From Onchocerca lupi (lineage: Eukaryota; Nematoda; Chromadorea; Rhabditida; Onchocercidae): a DNA stretch of 64,000 bases. The DNA lies in assembly GCA_028564675.1 (NCBI GenBank), contig JAOVVO010000041.1, positions 174,942 through 238,941 on the forward strand, written 5' to 3'. A program made the translations under genes and the position numbers. The notes beneath the pieces are model-generated. The model ran no database searches, had not been told where the DNA came from, and saw only the letters and a program-made list of their open reading frames with translations. Positions 1-12,500 of the stretch are shown piece by piece. Position 1 is the first letter of the stretch; each line of letters starts with the position of its first letter.

Positions 1-784
1 TGTGACAAAACGGAGCCAAAATCCTCCTCGCATCGATTCTATCAGGGGGCCGGTGCTAACAAAATGAAGCATCCGAAGTATGTAACTTGTTTAGGGCGAC
101 CCAACTTATCATTGATAATCTCATGTCACATACCACATCCCTCGAGCTTTCATCCAAAATTACCACAATTATCATAATCGCCCCTTAACTTATTCGCAGA
201 ATGATAGCGACTACACAGAACGTCATATATTCAGAATGCGGAGACATCTTGTCCAACTTTCAAAATGACGAACGGAAGAGATAGTGATTTTCATTTAGAC
301 TCAGTTGTAATGGTACAAAGCAAACCAGCCGGTCCGATTTGTACCAAACTTTTCCCGATTGTTTGGGACGGTTGACTTCTGGTTCACTAGCTGTTACTTT
401 TTCTTTAGTTATGTTTCCTTGTTTCCGGGTTTCTATTGTCGTTCTGTTCTAGATTAGTAGAATTAAAGTTTCGAGCGGAAAAGAAGACGGGAATGAGAAG
501 CAATGAATTACAAGTTGACTGTTATTTGAACAAAGAATACAAGGTCACAGCAATAATCCACTGTGAAATACAAATAATAGCTGGACAGGAACATAGTTGG
601 GAGAAAAAAACTCCTCACGTTGTGCAGTTGTTTCAGTTCTTCTCCTCTTTCTATTTCTTCACAATGAAATACTCTCAATTTTCTTCTTTTTCCTTTAACT
701 TTGTACATGGATTTTCCCATATTTTTTTTCGTGATATAATGTTAATGAAATTTATATGGCGTAATATATGATTCATTTGTTTTA
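1..784. other. 5' flank of vps-4, no gene seen
   Basis: This stretch lies upstream of the VPS4 start codon. It holds only short unconvincing reading frames, and I see no domain, RNA gene or repeat in it. It probably contains the vps-4 promoter, and possibly part of a neighbouring gene's flank at the window edge. Confidence 0.4.
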
Positions 785-792
785 TTTCCAGA
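785..792 (+). promoter_or_regulatory. Putative spliced-leader acceptor of vps-4
   Basis: A pyrimidine-rich stretch ending in TTTCCAG finishes at 791, leaving one base before the ATG at 793. An acceptor this close to the start codon with no coding sequence before it is the usual arrangement of a nematode SL trans-splice site. A cis-spliced 5' UTR intron would look the same. Confidence 0.55.
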
Positions 793-3700
793 ATGTCAGG
801 TAATGGATCTACGCTTCAAGTAAGTATCAAAATTTGGTTTTCAAATATAATGAGAAATTCCTTTTACAATCTTCAAACTTCAAATATCTATTATTTCAAA
901 TTAGTTTCCATATTAATCTTGTTTATTGATTGGAAGCAGATAGTTTATCTCGTCGGAACGATTTCCTTTTTTTGAATTATAGAAAGCAATTGAGTTGGTA
1001 ACAAAGGCAACAGAGGAAGACAAAAAAAAAAATTATCCAGAAGCATTACGATTATATAAACATGGAATCGATTATTTTCTTCATGCAATTAAATGTAAGT
1101 TATCATTAATAATTCGGAAGTAAAGCTTTGGCACACAATTTTGGTATCAGCTTATTCTCTTCATCGAATTTTTCGACAATGATTTAGAATGGGATGTATG
1201 TTTTAATTGTGCTTTTCTTCATATTTTCTTCTAACTGTAACTTGAACTGTCTTTCTTCCTATGAATTGAATGTAATGCATTTCTGCATTTAGATGAAGCT
1301 CAAAGTGAGAAACAGAAGGACACAATTCGGCAACGTTGCGCTTCCTACTTGGATCGAGCCGAAAAAGTGAAGGAATATCTAAAGGTAATATTTGTGAAGT
1401 TTTTATAAATTAGTGATTTGGAAGAATGATGAAGCAACTTAAATGCTTAAATCGACCTTTTACCACTCTTTCTTCTCGCCTTCTATTACTTGCTAATGAA
1501 AAGAAACTGGAAATGAAAGTCATTTAAAATTTACAATTTGTTTTTATATTCATAGCTAATGAAAGTGCGTTTAACTGATTGATGAGAATTCTGTAGTAGT
1601 TTTTTATGATGTGATTTGAATGAAATGATTTACTTACATTTTATATTTGAGATGTAACCGTTCTGTGCTCAATAATGAAAGCTTATGAAAAATTAGTTGA
1701 TAATGGTTTTATGAATCTTTCAGCAGACTGCAAAAAATATTTGAGTTTGAAATGTAACACAAAATTTTGCAGTTTGAAATGGTTTTGCAGTTTGCAGTTT
1801 GAAATGTAACACAAAATATGTTTGCCGATTTTTGTCATATTTTTGAAATGGAATACTGACTTTAGAATCGCTGAGTGAGATGAAATTAGTTTATCCAGTT
1901 GCTGTAGCATTTTATATAACTGATTTTAATCACCTGCTCGGATTTTTTTTTTCATACCTTTATGACTACCACAAAATTTTTAGTAGCATATTCTTTCTGA
2001 ATTTACATATTATGGAACGATTTGTTTCGCAGGCTTATTTGAAGCTATATGATCGTTTTCACCTTTCTGCAGTATCAAATCTCCATCCTTCTTACAGTGC
2101 TCTATGTATTCACTTGGATTTTATGCAAAGGTCAGAAGTAATTCAGAAAATTTCACATCCTTTTACAGTCTGGTGGTGATCGAAAGAAGGCCGTGAAAGA
2201 TGATGCTTCTGGAGCGAAAGGTTCAGATTCAGATTCTGAAAAAGATACCGAAAACAAGAAATTACAAGAAAGATTATCAGGTGCCATTGTTATGGAGAAA
2301 CCGAATGTGAATTGGGATGATATTGCCGGTCTTGAAGGAGCTAAGGAGGCACTGAAAGAAGCAGTCATATTACCAATCAAATTTCCTCAATTATTTACAG
2401 GTTTGCGTATTTCATGAACTTAATAAAATTCTCTTAGAACTAAAAATTCACGAACAATTTATTGCTGTTGGTAATAAAGTAGAGATATAAAGAATGTTGA
2501 AATATCGAATGTAGGACGGAATTAATATGTGGAAACTATTATTTTTATGTATATTTGAGTGACAGATGATGCATAGTTTATTTTAAAAATGATACAAATG
2601 ACGCATGATGCATATCATTTGCTCTGAGTCCATCAAATTAATTGGAGTGACTTATATTATGCTATATTTATTCAGAATCTTTTTTTTTCGCAATATTTTC
2701 TTCTGAAATGGTTTTAAATTTGGATTTTTTTCTTTGGTTAGTTTAACAGATCTTTTTATCTTTTTTTTCTTCTTTTTTTTTTTTTTTTTTCTTTTTTTTT
2801 TTGAGAGAGAGAGAGTTTTTCTAGGAGTTTTCTATTAAGGATCCTCAAAATTATTGTCCATAATCGCTATTAGATTTAATATAGTTTTAAAATTGAATAC
2901 TGAATCTTTATTACCGATTTCATCATATTTCATCACTTTGTCACTTGACGTCTTAAAAAGTTTTAATGAAATTCATTTATCCATCTTTCCGTTCAAGAAG
3001 AAATCGCTATTTATCCATAATATGAGTGCTGTTGGTAATTATTGCTTAATATTTGATAATTGGTTGATTTTAGCATTTTTGATATGAGTAAGCAATGTTT
3101 ATTCGAACTACATTTATAAGCTAAATGTGTAGCATTAAATATAAACATTAGCAAAATCATAAATGTTGCGTGAGAGGGTGAGCGTTGGGCGCTTTGTGAG
3201 CTCGAGCTGTTAACGCCATATCCTCTTCTTTCATGAGAAATAGGGATGCTCCGTAAAGACCCGGAGATATGAAACATTGCATAAATGCCAGGAATAGCAT
3301 TACAACAGGAACAGTTGAATCCGGTTTCCTCCAGTCCTTGATTATCGATATCGCGTAGAATGGTAACTGATAGAATGGACTAGAAAAAACTTTTCTTAAT
3401 TCAACTTGTTTAGTCAGATCTGAACATAATGTATAAGAAATTAGACAAACCTGAATAGAAATGAATAAACCAGAAAACGACTTTTATACAAGCCAATACT
3501 CTGAAATACGATCGGACTGTGGTAAAGTATGCCGAGAACTCGGATATATGCGTAAGAAGCCAGTGATGCAGGTATAAATACTCCCAGAATCAAAAGATAT
3601 GTTAAGAATTTAAGGCCGCTGTCGCTGAAATGCAAATTCTGGTTAAGTTAAAGAATAAAACAAATTTATATCTTTTTTTTTTCATGTGCATTCAAATCTC

Positions 3701-6700
3701 TTGAAAGATTTCAAAAACTTTGTAAAATTTTCTTTTTAATATTTCCGAGTCCGTTTAAAGTCTTATTTGCTGAATTAAAAAGTGCAAACTCGTATTATCG
3801 ATCAATTTAGGTAGTAGATAAAAGAGCTAGCTAAACCTGTCTCCCCATATGCAGTGCCTAAATGAGGGATCGTAGATAATAATATGTCCATTAGTAATCG
3901 TTGGTAGTGCTAGACCAAAAGCTAGCAGCCAGGAAAGGACACACAACATATTAGGTGATAAGCCAAAGAGTTGTTCATAATGTATTCGTGCAAATGTTAA
4001 CAAATGTACGCCGGCTATGCAAAGTGCCATGAAATGTATCACGGTCCATGCAGCACATGTTAGTAGAGCCTGAAACCAAATTTCTTAATCTCAAAAATTG
4101 ATTTGAAATGTTGGTATAGAGACTTGTTTTTCCTGATTTATATCTTACACCTACAAATGAAGGAATTTTTTCTGGACGTTTAATAAGAATTCTGAATGAG
4201 CTTCGAGTAATCCGCATGAATACCAAGATTTTTCATCTTATCTTGTCTGAAGAATTCCACATAAGAATCAAACATATCAATTTTTGAAATAGAAGATCTT
4301 GTTATATTTCATAGAAAGGAAACTATTCAAATGAATAATAACTCTTATATTAAGGTTTTGCGATTTTTTCAAAGCGTTTCACTTTATTAAAGCAGTTACT
4401 TTTGATTCGAGTGCAGTTTTGTTTCTGCTTATGGGAATTACTTCCCATAAGCAGAAACAAAAATTACTAATGGCTTAACAAACCTGAATCAAATATATGC
4501 TGTTAGACAAATGATATAGAAAAAAAAACAAGTATTGTCCCTACTTGGAATACTGAAGTACTAAAATTTAGCTGTTCAGAATTCCATAGAAGCAAGTAAT
4601 GACATAACCAAACGATATGATTAATAAATTTACCTGTACGCGACACATCACGTTGCTATGGGCCCAAATATTGACTCCCGTCCACACATTGTAGATTAGC
4701 ATTGGTATTAGGAAACATAGCGTTGCTGCATTTGTTATGCATAAGTGGGCAATGAAATGGGATGAAATGAAATTACGATATAGTCTGTTATAAATGATGT
4801 AAATCAACAGTGTACAATTGGCCAAAAGGGCCAACAAACTAATGCAGGCAAATGTAATAGCGAGTAAAGGTTTCGGTTCAGCAACCATTTCAATTGCAGT
4901 AATTAATACTTCAGAATGATTGGATGATATTGATGGAACCATTGCCATAGTTGCTATTACACTCCTGGTGCTGTTACTTTCACTTTTTCGAGACTTGGTC
5001 TTGTATGAATTGTGAGGAATATTGCTTTGTTGATTTTGGGACAATAGGCTCATCTACATTTCTCTGAGAATAATTTTCAGCGATATAAATAAGACGATTT
5101 TCTAAAAACTCCAATTTTCGATTAAAAAATTTGAGAGCATTCTTCTCTCTTTTTTTTTTTTTTTTTTTTTGATTGTTTCACACATATTAAGAGTTAGAAC
5201 GGTATGAAATGGAATCTTTTTGATAAATTAGCAATTGGATAAAGTATGTCGCTATAGATTTAAATAAAGTTTAATTGAGTAATTTAGGCGAATTTGAGCA
5301 GTATACATTTTTGCATATAATTCAGTTGAAAGTCAATGAAATAGAATCTACTAGAAAAATCGTAAGACAGTGTCATTAAACAGTTTGTTTGTAAATAAGA
5401 TTAAAGTTTTTCATTACGTGGATATAGCTATATGGATTCCTTTCCATCAATAGAGGTTTTCTACTCTAGATAGAAATAATTTTTTATGGAATTCAAATTA
5501 TAACATCTTTCAAGACTTAAGCTTCAACAACGTAATAATTGCAAAACAACAAGTGCTCGTAAACTACAAAATAAATAAGTATCATTAGACATCAAAATAA
5601 CAAATTCGAATGTTTAATATTTTCTGACTTTATAGTGCTCACTCTACTCATCATTATTCATGCGATTAGGTATTACAAGTTTTCATTACATTACTCATCT
5701 TATAAACGACAAATAATGAAGAACTAAATGTTTTGTAATGATGAGGTAAATCAGTCTGTACTGAGAGATTAATCAGAAATTCGTTATAAAATTACCGAGG
5801 ATATCATAAAAGTGATGTTTGCACGATGTTGTCTTCTTGAGAAGGCGGGCGACATTTTAGCTTTTGACTAGGAAAAGTGGTATTTTCATAATCCATTCAT
5901 TCTCAAAGTGATTTTTATAATCGGTTCAGTGTTATACTTCTCGCATGAAAGAATAACTGAAAAGAGATGTTTTAGATGTGAGAAATATGAACGAGAAAAA
6001 TCAAGAATTAGAAGATCTGACACTTATCATTTTGACAATAATGCAGGGAGGGAGTATACTTCGACATAGCAAAATAGATGAGTGTGTATGAATGTGTGCG
6101 TAGTTATATCTGTGCCATTCAACCATTGGATAAGCCTGGCAAGCTGCTGTCGTTGCTGCTTCCTCTGATATGATTTCTACTAATACTGCTATTCGCTAAT
6201 CATGGAAGCTCACTAGCTAGACTCGGAGGGGCGAAGAACCTTGTGAATTATCGATTTTACACACTAACCAGCTCTGTAGACTACTTGTTTTGCACGACGT
6301 CATGTGTCTTCTTTCCATAGCCTTGCATACCTTCTGAAAATTAATTTATCGATGTTTGCATTGAATATTTCGTCTAAACAGGCTTCAAAAAAGCTTTCTA
6401 GATAGTGCTCAAACGAAAAATATCAAACTAGATATTTTTCTTTCTCCTTTAGCCGTCCTTCTTAAATGCTTTTTTAATTTTTCACTTTTAGTTGATTACG
6501 CTCCACTTATTAGTCATAATCTCTCATTTTGTTTACTCTTTGCTTTACACCGTTATTGATTGAATTTATTAATTATATGGGAATTTTATTTTCATGTAAT
6601 TTCTTTTTCTTTTTGATTTTTAGGTAATAGAAAACCATGGCGTGGGATATTGCTCTTCGGCCCACCGGGAACTGGCAAATCGTATATCGCAAAAGCGGTT

Positions 6701-8940
6701 GCAACAGAAGCCAACAATTCAACATTTTTCTCAGTGTCATCTTCGGATCTGATGTCAAAATGGTTGGGCGAGTCCGAAAGGTTTGTATTTTTGATATGTA
6801 TAAAAATTGAATATATATGATCGCGAATCACATGTTGCATATAATTTTTGCAGTGGGTTAAAAGACACGATCAACAGTTCTTTTATTAACGTAGGTTTTG
6901 ATAAACATAATGATGGAATTGAAGTTCTTCTTGCAGCGTCCTCTTTGCTTCTACAAAAGATCGGAAATGAAGGAGTTGAAAATTTTTAGAATTATTTTTT
7001 GGAACTACATTCGTGTTAAACAAAAATGGCATAACGACTAAAAATGCTGGGAATTGAAGATGTGGGATGTAATGCAATTTTTGGAGTGTTGAAATTAGAC
7101 AAAAATGTTGCTTAATATATTGAAGCCCAAGTATCAGAGTTACTTTAAACTGAAAGATAAGTCAAGCAGATTAAAATCTGAATAGATGTGATGCAAAATT
7201 CTAGAAAGTAGGGTTCTCATACAAAAACAATATTGGAAGTGAGCTAGTAAATCTTATGAGTTTTCAGCACTTATCAATTTGAATCGATTTTTTCTTTCTT
7301 TTTTTTTAGACTGGTGAAGCAATTGTTCGAGATGGCTCGAGAACACAAACCATCTATAATATTCATCGATGAGATTGATTCGTTGTGCTCATCACGTTCC
7401 GATACAGAAAGTGAATCTGCTCGACGTATAAAAACCGAATTTTTAGTTCAGATGCAAGGAGTTGGCAATGACATGGAAGGTATATTAGTACTTGGTGCTA
7501 CTAATATACCATGGGTATTAGATGCTGCTATTCGGCGACGATTTGAGGTTGGAAGAATTACCTTTTTTGGAATGGATCTGTCATATTTTATTGTGAGCTT
7601 TGTATTTCGCACATTTCAATGTGCTATCTTTCGATAATTATATAGAGCAAAATATATACTTCTGAGAAATTAAATTAGGCTTAAGTATTTTTGGCATAAG
7701 CAATCATAAGATCATTTGATAGCTAAAATTTAGAAATCTGAAAATGATTTTAATTTCAGTGGTGTCTTAAAGGTGCAATTCATAAGCATTCATAAGTTTC
7801 ATTTTTAGTTCAACTATATATATATGTATAATATAGTTATATAGTCTATAAAAGAAAGATGACTTGTGTGATTGATTTGTCTGCTACAAAATATGCTTTG
7901 GGAACTCAATAGTTTAGCGATTGATATTTTTATTTTCCAGAAACGGATTTATATCCCGTTACCAGAAGCAAATGCTAGGAAAGACATGTTTAAATTGCAT
8001 GTCGGGAAGAATACACAACATTCATTAACGGAACAGGATTTCAAGGTTTGTAGTAATTTTACGTAGGTCCATTTTTATGTATTTTTAAGAAATGGAGTTT
8101 CAATCATTCAGTATTGAGGGGGGAGACCCATTCAATTAATTTCTACTTTAAATCTCATATTTATTTAGGTTCATTGTTATGCATTTCCAAGAAATGTTAT
8201 ATGAAGATTACATTTTCTGAGGAAGAAGAATATATGTGTATATATATATGACTAAGATAAAGTCGTAATGTAATTATTTCTGCTGTAGCAATGGTTCAGC
8301 AACAAGTTCTAAGAAATTGTTTTTTATACCTGATTTTCGTATTGGACTCTATTTTTTTGCTTTTTGTTGTTTGCAGACTCTTGCAGAAAAAACGGAAGGT
8401 TTTTCTGGATACGATATTTCGATTGTTGTACGGGAGGCTTTAATGCAACCGATTCGTAAAGTGCAAACAGCAACTCATTTTAAGCATGTTTCTGGGCCGT
8501 CACCTTCAAATTGTAATATTATTGTACATGATTTGCTGACTCCTTGCTCTCCTGGTGATCCAGGTGCCATGGCAATGTCCTTCATAGATGTACCCGCCGA
8601 TAAACTAGCTGAACCAGTTCTTTCAATGGTACATTTTTTGTTGTCGAAATTTCTGGCTCTTTTCATATCATGATATGATGATAAGCAAAAATGAATTAAG
8701 TGATAATTTTATCAATTTATGAGAAAAGAACAGGAATAGTTGATTTTTCCTCTATTTTGCGCATCGAATAGAATCAGGATAATTCTAGGTAATCATAATA
8801 TTCAATTAAATGTTAAAGAAAATTTCGTTAAAATTCAGAGCGACATGCTACGATCGTTAATGAACACGAAACCAACAGTAAATAAGGCGGATTTGGATAA
8901 ATTGATGCAATTTACGAAAGATTTCGGTCAAGAAGGATAA
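793..8940 (+). CDS. vps-4: Vacuolar protein sorting-associated protein 4 (ESCRT AAA ATPase)
   Basis: VPS4 is the cytosolic AAA+ ATPase that disassembles ESCRT-III in multivesicular-body sorting, cytokinesis and membrane repair. Nine exons join in phase: 793-819, 983-1094, 1293-1384, 2169-2400, 6624-6780, 7310-7547, 7941-8045, 8377-8628 and 8839-8940, giving 438 residues, the normal family length. An N-terminal MIT domain (about residues 8-77) precedes a charged linker. Walker A GPPGTGKS is at 167-174 and Walker B IIFIDE at 223-228. The RRRFE motif at 282-286 carries the arginine fingers. The beta-domain insertion and the C-terminal helix (ending FGQEG) are present. The fourth intron (2401-6623) contains an entire antisense 7TM receptor gene. 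Exon 6 ends at a slightly unusual donor, GTTGGA. An AATAAA at 9692-9697 is a possible but distant poly(A) signal. Catalytic residues look complete, so I expect a functional protein. Confidence 0.97.
1745..1817 (+). repeat. Direct repeat of 21 bp in vps-4 intron 3
   Basis: The same 21-bp sequence, beginning GTTTGAAATGTAACAC, occurs perfectly at 1745-1765 and 1797-1817, with a partial third copy near 1769-1782. It is a small local tandem-type duplication inside an intron. Confidence 0.85.
2741..2816 (+). repeat. Pyrimidine tract followed by a short GA run
   Basis: A long T-rich, almost pure pyrimidine stretch is followed by GAGAGAGAGAG, inside the large vps-4 intron just 3' of the nested receptor gene. 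It is simple sequence. Confidence 0.8.
3157..5053 (-). CDS. Rhodopsin-like 7TM G-protein-coupled receptor (nematode orphan)
   Basis: A seven-transmembrane receptor of plasma membrane type, ligand unknown. Four exons on the minus strand join in phase: 5053-4634, 4069-3837, 3624-3451 and 3379-3157, giving 349 residues if the first ATG is used. The N-terminus is about 60 residues, polar, with N-x-S/T sites. TM1 spans roughly 62-88, TM2 99-123, and the TM3 cysteine is at 137 (MCRVQ). The TM3 end reads ARI (167-169) where DRY is expected, and TM7 has SPGLY (314-318) instead of NPxxY. A short basic tail ends at LTQHL. The ATGs at codons 36 and 38 are alternative starts. The whole gene sits inside vps-4 intron 4 on the opposite strand. 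Family membership is inferred from topology and motif positions; I cannot name a subfamily. Confidence 0.85.
4417..4462. repeat. Near-palindromic hairpin with perfect 21-bp arms
   Basis: Arms 4417-4437 and 4442-4462 are perfect reverse complements separated by a 4-nt loop (TTAC). The element lies in the first intron of the nested receptor gene and therefore also in a vps-4 intron, so both strands are expected to be transcribed through it. Confidence 0.95.
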
Positions 8941-11900
8941 CATTTTCGGAGGAAACAGATAAATTTGATATGTCTTAAGCGTATATGTAGAACTAGTTAT
9001 TTTAGATCGTCGCTTTTCGACTATATTTGCTTCAAACTTTTCTGCAAATCTTCAAAACTTTTTTTGTTGTATATATGGCACTTGAATAAGAAGAGATCGT
9101 CAACTATTAGAAATTTATAGATGCTTTTCAGTGAGTTTTGACTTAATTTTTTGCTATATTTTAATTTGTTTTCGGTCATTCCAATCTTTAGAGATTTTAA
9201 CTTTTGATTCGTATCTCCTCTATTAAAAATATTAGTTTATTAGTTATACTTCAATCTTTTGATGAAGATCGTGCTGTTCCTGATTATAGATTATAATTCT
9301 TTTTTCAAGAAAAGAGGTGAAACAAATATTAAACTTGTTAGTATCGACAGAACAGCTGTCCTCATCTGTCGAACAAATTATTTCTGAATTGGGGCTGGAT
9401 AAAATTTTTTCCGGAAATGATGCAAAATGAGTACTGAAAATTTTGGGATTTATTTAGATTTTTTTTTCTTTTTTTTGATGCGGCGTTTTACTGCTTCTGA
9501 TCTTTGTTCAAGAGATCATGCAAAAAATTATGATGTGAATTATTAGAATTTCGTAACCTATGGAAAAACAGAATTTTTCGTTGCGGTATTGACGGTTATT
9601 TAATCGTACATGTGCATATTAACCTCCTTTTTCAACTCTAAGGTTTAGAGTTTTCCTGAAATTCATATCTGCACTGTTTCTATAATGATTTAATAAAATA
9701 GTACCAAATTAGTTCGTTCATGCGAAGCAGATTGGTCAGTTCTTTCGATAGATTTTTATCCATTCAGTCTTGCCTTCAGTTTCCTTTTTTTTTTCTGATT
9801 GTTAATCATGACAGAGCAATCGGGTTAAATCAGAAAAAGAATTAATTTTCTTACATATTTTCTTTCTAGAACTAACTTCCATCGAATATTTGTTTGCCCA
9901 TTCATGTTTTGTGTGGTTGATGTGACGTAACAACAAAAAAAAAAAATTATTTTTATGTCAATTTCAACTTATACATTTTTTGTTCATCTTTGTAATTAAA
10001 CTGACAATATATAAAATGTGATTCTTTTCCACTTCTTGATTCCTCGTCAAAGGTTGGGATCTGTTGGATTAGGTAAAAGTTACTTAAACTTTTTATTAGA
10101 AATTTTATTTTCGACAGAATCAACTATGAGAGGTTTTGAATGAAAAAGTTAAGCGAACTTGTGTAATGGTAATTTTTGTGTTGTAGTGAATTCAGACTTT
10201 CTATTTGCCGGACTTTCTCTTTGCCAAACCAGATCTACATATAAAGTGACATTTTCTATTTGTAATAGCAATCGTTAAATGTTTGCACTGACTTAACAAA
10301 GAAAGTGACGAATTTGAATAAGCGAATAAATAGTGTATTCATTGAATTTGAAATTTTTTACGGCGGGAACTTGTTACATTCTTTAGCTAGCTTTCCTTAA
10401 TAAGTGGAATCTCTTCGGTCGTTCTGGATTGCATTAAATTTCCCCAAGGTTTATTTTTCTGAATTGCACAAATTTAAAAATTCCTTCTGATCATCTGTGA
10501 ATAAGAATTGCGAAAGCATTTCTCCAGTATCTAAGAGATTTTCATGCACATATATGCTTCATATGCGGATGCACATATTGCTGTTAATAGTGGAATATCG
10601 ATTTTGATAATATATTCGTTTCTTTAATGTTTGTGAAATCCGATATCACGAATGTTTGTTCAATTTCCTTCTCAAAAGCTAAGAAGAAAGATAGCCTTTT
10701 TTTTTTTTTTTTTTTTTTGGTAGTTTCGTTTTTAATTTATTTTTTATTTGATATGTTACCATGTAAGTCACTTTGTATTTTGGCGATGTTTCTTGGTATT
10801 TTTGTGACTGCTGTGGATAATTAAGTAATATAAATTATCAATCGTTAATATTGACAATGATCGTCGACATTCAAAAGGTGAACAAGGGCAAGATCAATTG
10901 TAATTAGTTATGGTACTAAACATTACTGTGTTACATAAGAGTATTTATTCTGGCCAGAATTTCTATTTTACAGGTGCTGTAAGAATTTCCATATCGAAAT
11001 CTTTCAAGCTGAGCAAATAAAATATGAGAACTTTACAAATAATACGCAGTGTTTGATCATACATCCACTCGATGATTGATTCTTAAATTCAGCATTAGGT
11101 ATTGGTGAGAATCATGGGGAATTTCAATGTTTTAATGACATCCGATTCTCGAAGTTAGTGTTTCCTGATAATGTTTGTTAAAAACATACACTTTATGAAG
11201 ATGGAACAATTATAAAATGTATAAATTTTCTGTTCGTGTGTTCCTATTTAAATATGGATATGGTCATGCCTTCTTACTTTTTTATTCTAAGAATCTTTTT
11301 CGATTAATCTTGCATATGGTCTTGGAAACTGATATAACTGCTGTTTCTGTGAAATTTGGTATTCCTAAAGCTTGCAAAGTATAGAAATTTCAGAATGATA
11401 GGTGAGTTTGCCTTACATCATTTTGATCTTCAACTTTTGAAAATTGTGCGTTTCTCCTCTCCTGTCATTCCTGCAACGTCGACATTTTATGCATAAATTC
11501 AGTTATTGATTTTGAAGAGAGCATGAAAATTATTTTATGATTTATTCAATACTGACTGTCTCATTTGCACAGTACGTAAGCGTATGCTTATGTTGTCAAC
11601 TCAATACCTTCCTATTTTTCTGCTTCCTTTCTACTTTACAGAGTTAAAAAGAAATTCGTATTGTGTGCTGTGAAGATCGTCAAAATGTTTATTTGATCTC
11701 ACGGAGTGATCAAATGGCTTGCATTGTAGAAGAATCTGTTTAGATCAATTCGACTTCATTTGGATCAAAATAAATACATAGATATGTACATTATAGCGAT
11801 GCATTAGCCTTGCAATTAATTGCTCTTCTCATTGTTTACTAATTATTTGATGCTTAATGCGATTTCTAGCTAATTTCTGCTAGTCATTTTAAATATACTC

Positions 11901-12490
11901 TTTTGCACATATTTCTAGCGCCGATATTCCGGGTTACTGATTTCTTACATCAGATAATGATGATATGATAATGTAATGTCGCCCTTCTAAATTATCATTG
12001 ATAACATCAGAATATGCAAATGTTTATTTTAAAGGATATTAAGACTCGAACTTTTTCATTTGTTGAAAATTGGAATTTAATGATTGAAAAAATACTTGCT
12101 TTTTTGAGGGAAAATAAATTTTAAATTAGAGGCTTTGGATTAAAGAGATTCAAGATTTATATTTGACTTGAAAGGGATATCCTGTTCCTACAAGAAATTA
12201 GCAATGCCTAAATTTCTCATTTCTCGTACTGTTCGTTCTCAAAAGATATTCACTCGTAAGCAATTTATTTTCATTTATGAGATCTTTCGTACCAGTGATT
12301 GCTGATGTATTTAATCAAATTTTAACAAAATAGCTTGTGCAGAAAGAAAGTTATGAGTGGTTGTCCTTCTTCTGCTATCTTTCTGTGGCGATCAGTCATT
12401 ACAGTTTATCGTTTCTTTTTTATTCATTTCCAGTTTTTATTTCTGACAAAAATTCTCTTTTCTACGAAACGACAGCGAGTGTTCAATTCT
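8941..12490. other. Intergenic DNA between vps-4 and the amino-acid transporter
   Basis: About 3.5 kb between two plus-strand genes. It includes the vps-4 3' UTR and the transporter promoter. I see AT-rich sequence, several T-tracts (for example near 10699-10719) and no convincing coding exon, tRNA or repeat family. Confidence 0.5.
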
Positions 12491-12500
12491 GTACACAGCA

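Noticed and set aside
436..771. 111-codon open frame upstream of vps-4
   Set aside because: Composition is low-complexity (F/S-rich), no domain is visible, and it runs into the acceptor region of vps-4.
90..12010. Shared TTATCATTGATA words near 107 and 11991 as a dispersed repeat
   Set aside because: Similarity is confined to about a dozen AT-rich bases and is not convincing as a repeat.
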